In this document: piece by piece, positions 59,254-64,000 of the stretch | Position numbering within the stretch: the first letter of the stretch is position 1 | Layout: every line of letters starts with the position of its first letter | Assembly: GCA_013289685.1 (NCBI GenBank) | Contig: JABCZL010000002.1 | Location: 124,001 to 188,000 of the forward strand | Source: Acidobacteriota bacterium | Lineage (GTDB): Bacteria > Acidobacteriota > Terriglobia > Terriglobales > Acidobacteriaceae | DNA: 64,000 nt | Reading direction: 5' to 3' | Position numbers and translations under genes: made by a program | Notes under the pieces: generated by a model | The model's input: only the letters and a program-made list of their open reading frames with translations | Database searches by the model: none | Told to the model about the DNA's origin: nothing

Positions 59254-60416
59254 AGGTCGACCCGAAGGATCGCAAGCTTCTGATGGGAGCGGCGTGCGTC
59301 TTCGTGCTGCTGGTTGCGGTCGCCGTATTGTTTGGCGGGGAGAGCGCGACAAAGGCTGAGATTCCCAGCAGTTATTCGACCGCATCGGGCGGCGCAAAGG
59401 CTGCCTATCTGTTGTTGTCGCAGGCGGGGTACAAGGTGGAACGCTGGGAGAGTCCGCTCGATCAACTTCCGCAGGCCATGGGGAAGACGCTGATTCTGGC
59501 CGGGCCGCAGGAAGCGCCCACTCGAGATGAGCGGGAACGGCTGAAAGCGTTTCTCTCCGAGGGCGGACGCGTGATCGCGACTGGGATGTTTGCCGGCACC
59601 TTTCTTCCCGAGAATGAATCCGTGCCTGACGTACTTGGTGGCATGACGTGGAAGAAAGCGTCAGCGCTTTCGCCGTCTGCGATCACTCGTGCGGCTCCGG
59701 AGATTGTCCTGGCGCCGCAGGCCCGCTGGCAGTCGTACTCGGCGGCGTATCCGCTGTACGGGGATGGCGAACACACTCTGGTCGTGAAGTATCCCTACGG
59801 CCGCGGAGAAGTGCTGTGGTGGGCTGCGGCGACTCCGCTCACGAATGCGGGATTGAAAGAGCCGGGCAACATGGAGTTCTTTCTGGCCTGCATGGGCGGC
59901 GCGAAAGGGCCAATTCTGTGGGACGAATATATTCACGGTTACCGGCCCACGCTGGGTTCATCGATCGCGCATTCCCCGGTGAAGTGGCTGGTTCTGCAAT
60001 TGTTGCTGCTAGCGCTGGCGGTGGTGGCCACGTTTTCGCGGCGGAGCGGTCCGATCTGTAAACCGGCCTCGGAAGTTCGCCTGTCGCCGCTCGAATTTGT
60101 GCACACGCTGGGCGGACTTTACGAGCATGCCGGCACGGCATCGGTTGCGGTGGACATCTGCTACCAGCGGTTTCGTTACTGGCTGACGCGGCGGCTGGGA
60201 GTTGCGAGCAATATTTCCGTGAGCGATCTAGAGGTGGCGGTGCGGGATCGCTGGTCATTCGTGGACGATCACTTCGTCGGGATTTTGCGACGCTGCGAAT
60301 CGGCGAAGAATGATCCTTATCTGCATCCGCCGGCGGCGTTGCAACTGGTGCAGGAACTCGATCAATACGCGGTTCGCCTGAAGCTGTTTCAAGGCGTTCG
60401 CAAGGAGAAAGGTTAA
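59244..60416 (+). CDS. DUF4350-domain membrane protein
   Basis: A 390-residue protein with an N-terminal helix (LLMGAACVFVLLVAVAVLF), an extracytoplasmic Rossmann-like domain starting PSSYSTASGGAKAAYLLLSQAGYKVERWE, which is typical of DUF4350, with ALSEGGRVIATGM (conserved Gly-rich turn), then a second membrane helix (WLVLQLLLLALAVVATF) and a cytoplasmic C-terminal domain ending in a helix. It overlaps DUF4129 by 10 bases and the MoxR start by one base. It is probably a partner of MoxR. Confidence 0.85.
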   Translation: MPLKVDPKDRKLLMGAACVFVLLVAVAVLFGGESATKAEIPSSYSTASGGAKAAYLLLSQAGYKVERWESPLDQLPQAMGKTLILAGPQEAPTRDERERLKAFLSEGGRVIATGMFAGTFLPENESVPDVLGGMTWKKASALSPSAITRAAPEIVLAPQARWQSYSAAYPLYGDGEHTLVVKYPYGRGEVLWWAAATPLTNAGLKEPGNMEFFLACMGGAKGPILWDEYIHGYRPTLGSSIAHSPVKWLVLQLLLLALAVVATFSRRSGPICKPASEVRLSPLEFVHTLGGLYEHAGTASVAVDICYQRFRYWLTRRLGVASNISVSDLEVAVRDRWSFVDDHFVGILRRCESAKNDPYLHPPAALQLVQELDQYAVRLKLFQGVRKEKG

Positions 60417-61363
60417 TGAACGCTGTTCCAGAGCTGGTGCGGCACCTACGCGAGGAGATGAGCAAGGTGGTGGTGGGGCAGGATGAGCTTCGCAACCAGT
60501 GCATCGTCGCGCTGCTATGCCGGGGGCACGTGTTGCTGGAGGGAGTACCTGGAATTGCGAAGACGCTCACGGTGAAGGCGCTGTCACGGCTGATGGGGCT
60601 GGAGTTTCAGCGGGTCCAGTGCACATCCGACTTGATGCCGGCCGACATTGTTGGCACGAACATTCTGAACATGGCAACCAGCGCCTTCCAGTTGCATCAG
60701 GGCCCGGTCTTCACCGACCTGTTACTGGTGGATGAAGTGAACCGAATGCCTCCGCGCACGCAGGCGGCGTTGCTGGAGTGCATGGAGGAACATCAGGTTA
60801 CGATCGACGGCAAGACGTATCCGCTTTCGCGGTTCTTCACGGTGTTTGCCACGCAGAATCCGATTGAGTTTGAAGGCACGTATCCGCTGCCGGAGGCGCA
60901 GCTTGACCGATTTTTGCTGAAGCTGCGAGTCACTTATCCTGCGGTGCAGGATGAAGTTCAGTTGCTGGCCAATGTGCAGAACGGGTTTGAATCACGGGAA
61001 CTGGAGAAAATGAACCTGCACCCGATCGGCACAGGATTGCTCGAGGAAGCGCAACGGCAGGTCAAGTCGGTTACGGTGCAGGAAGCGCTGTTCAGCTACA
61101 TCGTGCAGATCGCACGGCGGACGCGGGATTGGCCGTCGCTGTCGCTGGGGGCGAGTCCGCGCGCGGCGGTGAGCTTGATGGCGGTATCGAAGGCGTTTGC
61201 CGCGATGGACGGTCGCGACTACGTGATTCCCGATGACGTGAAGGCGTCGGCGCGTCCGGTGCTGCGGCACCGGATCATGCTCCGGCCAGAGGCAGATCTG
61301 GAGGGGATTACGCCCGATCAGGTTTTGGAGGATGTGCTGCGCGCGGTCGAGGTTCCGAAGTGA
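60416..61363 (+). CDS. MoxR-family AAA+ ATPase
   Basis: A 315-residue AAA+ protein. Walker A is GVPGIAKT (43-50), Walker B is LLLVDEVNR (about 101-109) and sensor 1 is ATQNPIEFEGTYPLPEAQLDRF. A C-terminal helical lid is present (SLGASPRAAVSLM, arginine finger region). The family acts as a chaperone that activates or inserts cofactors into partner proteins, often together with a DUF58/vWA protein, which follows here. It overlaps DUF58 by 4 bases. Its intact ATP motifs suggest that the operon is active. Confidence 0.95.
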   Translation: MNAVPELVRHLREEMSKVVVGQDELRNQCIVALLCRGHVLLEGVPGIAKTLTVKALSRLMGLEFQRVQCTSDLMPADIVGTNILNMATSAFQLHQGPVFTDLLLVDEVNRMPPRTQAALLECMEEHQVTIDGKTYPLSRFFTVFATQNPIEFEGTYPLPEAQLDRFLLKLRVTYPAVQDEVQLLANVQNGFESRELEKMNLHPIGTGLLEEAQRQVKSVTVQEALFSYIVQIARRTRDWPSLSLGASPRAAVSLMAVSKAFAAMDGRDYVIPDDVKASARPVLRHRIMLRPEADLEGITPDQVLEDVLRAVEVPK

Positions 61364-62751
61364 GCGACGATGTTAGGGAACTAGGCCGGCTTGTTCCAAA
61401 CGAGGTTGAAGCGCAGGCGAAATCGCACAAGCGCTTTGGCGTGGCGTTCGGCGACCGGTTCTTCATGCTTCTTTTTGTGGGGCTGGTCTGGCTGGGGCCG
61501 GCGTTTTTTGATCGGCGTTTTGTGTATGCGCTGCTGGCGTGGGATGGGCTGGTACTGCTGGCGTGGCTGGTCGATCTGACGGAACTGCCAAGGCCGGAAC
61601 AACTCACGGTGCGGCGATCGTGGCGCTCGGCGGCTGCTTTGTCGATTTCATCGGACGTCGATATCACACTGACGAATTCTTCTGGCACGAGCCTGCGCGC
61701 CGCGGTGGTCGACACGGTTCCCTTGCAACTGAGGAATGAGCCGCCGACGCTTACGATCCGCGCCGCCGCAAAAGGCGAGGGGACGGCGAGCTATCGCATC
61801 CGCCCGACACAGCGAGGCGACGCTAAACTCGGCGACTGCTATGTGCGCTACCAGAGCCTGCTGCGCATTGCCGAGCGATGGGTGCGGGCTCCGCTGGAGC
61901 AGACGGTGCGGATTTATCCCAACCTGGACGAGGCCAAGCGGCACTCGATTTATTTGCTGCGCAGCCGGCAAATCGCATTGGAGAAGCGGCAGGCGCGGGT
62001 GCGTGGGATTGGCCGCGAGTTCGAGAGCCTGCGCGAGTATCAGCAGGGAGATGAGTATCGCGATATCTGTTGGACCGCGGCGGCGCGGCGCGGCAAACTC
62101 GTAACCCGCATGTACCAGATCGAGCGCAGCCAGACGGTTTGGATTGTGATCGATTCCGGCCGGCTGATGCGGGCGCGCGTAGGCGGCTTCAGCAAACTGG
62201 ATCAGGCGGTCAACTCGGCCCTGAGCCTGGCGCAGGTCGCGTTGTACTCGGGCGACAGGGTGGGGCTCATCGCGTACGGGCGCGGGATTCGGCAGCAGCT
62301 TCCGGCGGCCAAGGGGAGTTTGCACTTGCGGCAGCTGATCGAGCGGCTCGCGATGGTACACGAGGAAGGCTCCGAGGCGGATCATCTGCAGATGGCGGCG
62401 CGACTCCTGACCGATCAGAAACGGCGCAGCTTGGTGGTTTGGCTGACCGACTTGGCCGAGACGGCGATGACTCCGGAAGTGATTGAAGCTGCATCGATGA
62501 TGATGCCGCGGCATCTGGTCTTGTTCGTGGTGATCGGGCAGCCGGATTTAGGCGAGCTGGCTGCACGAACTCCGCGGAGCGAGACCGAGATGTATCAGGT
62601 GGCGGCGGCGCAGGAAATGGTTCACCGGCGCGAATTACTGCTGGCGCGGCTGCGCGAGCGCGGCGCGTTGGCCATGGAGGTAAGTTCCGGCACGGTTTCG
62701 GCGGTGCTGGTGAACGCTTATCTGCAGATTAAAGAGCGGAATCAACTGTGA
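61360..62751 (+). CDS. DUF58-domain protein, MoxR partner
   Basis: A 463-residue protein starting at GTG. Two membrane helices lie near residues 32-72 (FFMLLFVGLVWLGPAFF and FVYALLAWDGLVLLAWLV), a beta domain follows, and the signature REFESLREYQQGDEYRDICW is near 218. A vWA-like fold with VWIVIDSGRLMRA (partial MIDAS, Asp-x-Ser) and TDLAETAMT follows. These proteins pair with MoxR ATPases. Its end overlaps the convergent SpoIIM-like gene by 23 bases. The intact motif and coupled start support a real partnership. Confidence 0.9.
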   Translation: MSDDVRELGRLVPNEVEAQAKSHKRFGVAFGDRFFMLLFVGLVWLGPAFFDRRFVYALLAWDGLVLLAWLVDLTELPRPEQLTVRRSWRSAAALSISSDVDITLTNSSGTSLRAAVVDTVPLQLRNEPPTLTIRAAAKGEGTASYRIRPTQRGDAKLGDCYVRYQSLLRIAERWVRAPLEQTVRIYPNLDEAKRHSIYLLRSRQIALEKRQARVRGIGREFESLREYQQGDEYRDICWTAAARRGKLVTRMYQIERSQTVWIVIDSGRLMRARVGGFSKLDQAVNSALSLAQVALYSGDRVGLIAYGRGIRQQLPAAKGSLHLRQLIERLAMVHEEGSEADHLQMAARLLTDQKRRSLVVWLTDLAETAMTPEVIEAASMMMPRHLVLFVVIGQPDLGELAARTPRSETEMYQVAAAQEMVHRRELLLARLRERGALAMEVSSGTVSAVLVNAYLQIKERNQL

Positions 62752-63721
62752 GTTGAGCGCGCGAGGCCGGGATGGGCTTGCGCGACATTCCGAAGAGGTA
62801 GACTCCCAGAAGCACGAACAACGCCGCGGCCATCGAGAACTTCAGCGGTATGGGAAGGCCGGTCGGCGACACGAAGGCTTCGATCAGGCCGGCGATGATC
62901 AGGATAGGAATTGTTCCCAAGAGAAGTTGAACGGCCTCGACTCCGGCTTGCGCCAGCGAATCCCGCCGAGGCAAAACTCCCGGAAACAAAAGGCCCTGCG
63001 CGATCCGGAGTCCCGCGCCGCCGGCGATGAAGATGGCGGGCAACTCCAACACGCCGTGGGGTGCAACGAAACTCCATAGCTGCACACTCATGCCGGAGAG
63101 CCAGCAGGCCATGCCGATCACCCCAATCAGCAGACCGTTGTAGGCCATCATGTAAATCGTTCCCAGGCCAGCCGTGATGCCGAGCGCGAAAGTCATGAAT
63201 CCGACCGACATATTATTGGTCATGATGGCGCTGGATGCCAGGGGCTTGATGCCGACGATGGAGTGCGTCCACATTTCGTGGCGATCGATGGTCTCGACCA
63301 TTTGCGGTCCAAGAAGTTTTACTTTGAAGTCAGGATTCTGGTAGGTCAGGACCGCGCCTACCACTCCGGACACGGCAAAAATCAGAGTCGCTAACAGGCA
63401 GTGCTTGAGGTTCCGGCGGAATGCGGCGGGGTAGGTGTGCCAGAAGAACAAAAAAAGTGCTTTGGGACTCGCCCGGTGACCGGAATAGATGGTATTGTGG
63501 GCGCGCACGAGCAACTGGTTGACATAACGGGCAAAGTGCACGGAGCTGCGGTCTTCGCGGATGGCGGCCAGATCGGCGGCGGTCTGGCGGTAGAGCAGAC
63601 TGAGTTCCTGCAGGTCGGAGCGGGAGAGCGACTTCAGGCCGCCCTTGGCGCTCTGATTGAGCAGCGATTCCAGCTTGCTCCAGTGCGGTTTGCGTTTCTC
63701 CAGCCAGCGAGTGGAAATCAT
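62729..63721 (-). CDS. SpoIIM-family membrane protein
   Basis: A 330-residue protein. A soluble N-terminal part (LLNQSAKGGLKSLSRSDLQELSLLYRQ, AADLA) is followed by about five membrane helices with FMTFALGITAGLGTIYMMAYNGLLIG and LWSFVAPHGVLELPAIFIAGGAGLRIA, the stage II sporulation protein M signature. The family occurs in non-spore-formers next to RDD and MoxR genes. It is convergent with the DUF58 gene and divergent from the RDD gene, separated from the latter by 68 bases made almost entirely of a 13-bp tandem repeat. Confidence 0.9.
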   Translation of the reverse strand: MISTRWLEKRKPHWSKLESLLNQSAKGGLKSLSRSDLQELSLLYRQTAADLAAIREDRSSVHFARYVNQLLVRAHNTIYSGHRASPKALFLFFWHTYPAAFRRNLKHCLLATLIFAVSGVVGAVLTYQNPDFKVKLLGPQMVETIDRHEMWTHSIVGIKPLASSAIMTNNMSVGFMTFALGITAGLGTIYMMAYNGLLIGVIGMACWLSGMSVQLWSFVAPHGVLELPAIFIAGGAGLRIAQGLLFPGVLPRRDSLAQAGVEAVQLLLGTIPILIIAGLIEAFVSPTGLPIPLKFSMAAALFVLLGVYLFGMSRKPIPASRAQLTVDSAL

Positions 63722-63730
63722 CGTCGTTGG

Positions 63731-63788
63731 TCAACCCAGTTAGTCAACCCAGTTAGTCAACCCAGTTAGTCAACTCAGTTCGTCAACC
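63731..63788 (+). repeat. 13-bp tandem repeat in the SpoIIM/RDD divergent spacer
   Basis: TCAACCCAGTTAG repeats at 63731, 63744, 63757, 63770 (TCAACTCAGTTCG) and 63783 (partial). It covers nearly the whole gap between the two divergent start codons. Confidence 0.9.
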
Positions 63789-63789
63789 T

Positions 63790-64000
63790 ATGGACTCGTT
63801 CGAACAACTCAATATCGATACACCAGAGCAGATTGCCCTAGAACTGCCGCTCGCGGGTATCGGCAGCCGATTCCTCGCGATTGCCATCGATACTTTAATC
63901 CAAGTTGCACTGTATATCCTAACGGCAATCGTTTTCGTGATCATGTTGCCTCTGGGGTTCTCGATGTTCAATTTTCTTCCGCGCCTGATCGGTCCCGCGC
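63790..64000 (+). CDS. RDD-family membrane protein, N-terminal part (cut by window edge)
   Basis: From an ATG at 63790 the frame is open to the window end (about 70 codons). It opens SFEQLNIDTPEQIALELPLAG and has the RDD family signature IGSRFLAIAIDT (Arg48-like, Asp) at about residues 28-40, then a strong membrane helix (LIQVALYILTAIVFVIMLP). RDD proteins are membrane proteins of mostly unknown function and occur beside SpoIIM and MoxR genes, which fits this context. The start lies directly behind a tandem repeat. The remainder is outside the window. Confidence 0.88.
   Translation, partial: MDSFEQLNIDTPEQIALELPLAGIGSRFLAIAIDTLIQVALYILTAIVFVIMLPLGFSMFNFLPRLIGPA

Noticed and set aside
63731-63788. 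CRISPR-like or iteron origin
   Set aside because: The 13-bp units abut directly with no spacers, and no replication gene is near.
1-64000. tRNA or rRNA genes
   Set aside because: No convincing T-loop (GTTCRANNC) with acceptor pairing or rRNA-like sequence was seen on either strand; a tRNAscan or Rfam run would be decisive.

Overview
The window looks like a chromosomal segment of a soil-type member of the Acidobacteriota (Terriglobia-like, Koribacter/Sulfotelmatobacter-like). This is inferred from a large MacB/FtsX-type permease of the kind abundant in that phylum, PilZ and PEGA proteins, a Zn-ribbon protein of a type frequent there, an actinobacterial-type ferrochelatase, and many short GC-rich dispersed intergenic repeats. 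No rRNA, tRNA, CRISPR array, prophage or insertion-sequence transposase was seen. The sequence is GC-rich and fairly even, so most of it reads as core genome with a few accessory insertions.

Layout. 1-2.1 kb: the N-terminal part of a TolC-like protein (cut by the window edge), two overlapping stand-alone LuxR-type HTH proteins and a conserved small protein. 2.1-12.8 kb: a minus-strand central-carbon operon running tkt, tal, pgi, gnd, zwf, glk, pgl, then an N-terminally shortened DUF2207 membrane protein. It covers glucose phosphorylation and isomerisation and both branches of the pentose phosphate pathway except ribose-5-phosphate isomerase and ribulose-5-phosphate epimerase. 13-20.6 kb: a PilZ protein, a TonB-C protein, a TolC/EmrA/EmrB efflux operon with a cytidylate-kinase-like gene at its end, and ferrochelatase. 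21-26.6 kb: a Coq4-like protein, a tandemly duplicated PagL-like outer-membrane barrel, a small membrane protein and a giant TPR/Pro-rich/PEGA protein. 27-30.4 kb: a Cpx-like envelope-stress module (Spy/CpxP-like gene divergent from a response regulator and histidine kinase) with a perfect CpxR-box-like site between them. 30.7-38.7 kb: a beta-propeller lipoprotein, an LptF-LptG fusion, a GT39-type glycosyltransferase, a small membrane protein and glgB. 38.8-45.4 kb: an ADOP/MacB-like permease, a VapBC-type toxin-antitoxin pair with its probable operator, a GH57 glucan enzyme, an orphan RHH protein and a glycine-zipper secreted protein. 45.8-50.1 kb: a class III aminotransferase, a tiny basic secreted protein, an OmpA-like protein and a response regulator/Zn-ribbon/PilZ mini-operon. 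50.5-54.4 kb: a 1325-residue membrane-anchored multi-PAS sigma-54 activator. 54.5-57.4 kb: a DmpA-type peptidase, small membrane proteins and a MIP18/DUF59 protein. 57.5-64 kb: an operon of a membrane protein, DUF4129, DUF4350, MoxR and DUF58, facing SpoIIM and followed by a divergent RDD gene cut by the window end.

The intergenic DNA is unusually structured. There is a 90-bp perfect direct repeat in two places, a four-copy family of asymmetric hairpins, a two-copy 45-50 bp GC element, several CTCAGGGGCTAAAGCCC-type elements, two inverted-repeat clusters of a GACTTC/GACCTC motif, and a 13-bp tandem repeat that makes up almost the whole divergent spacer at the right edge.
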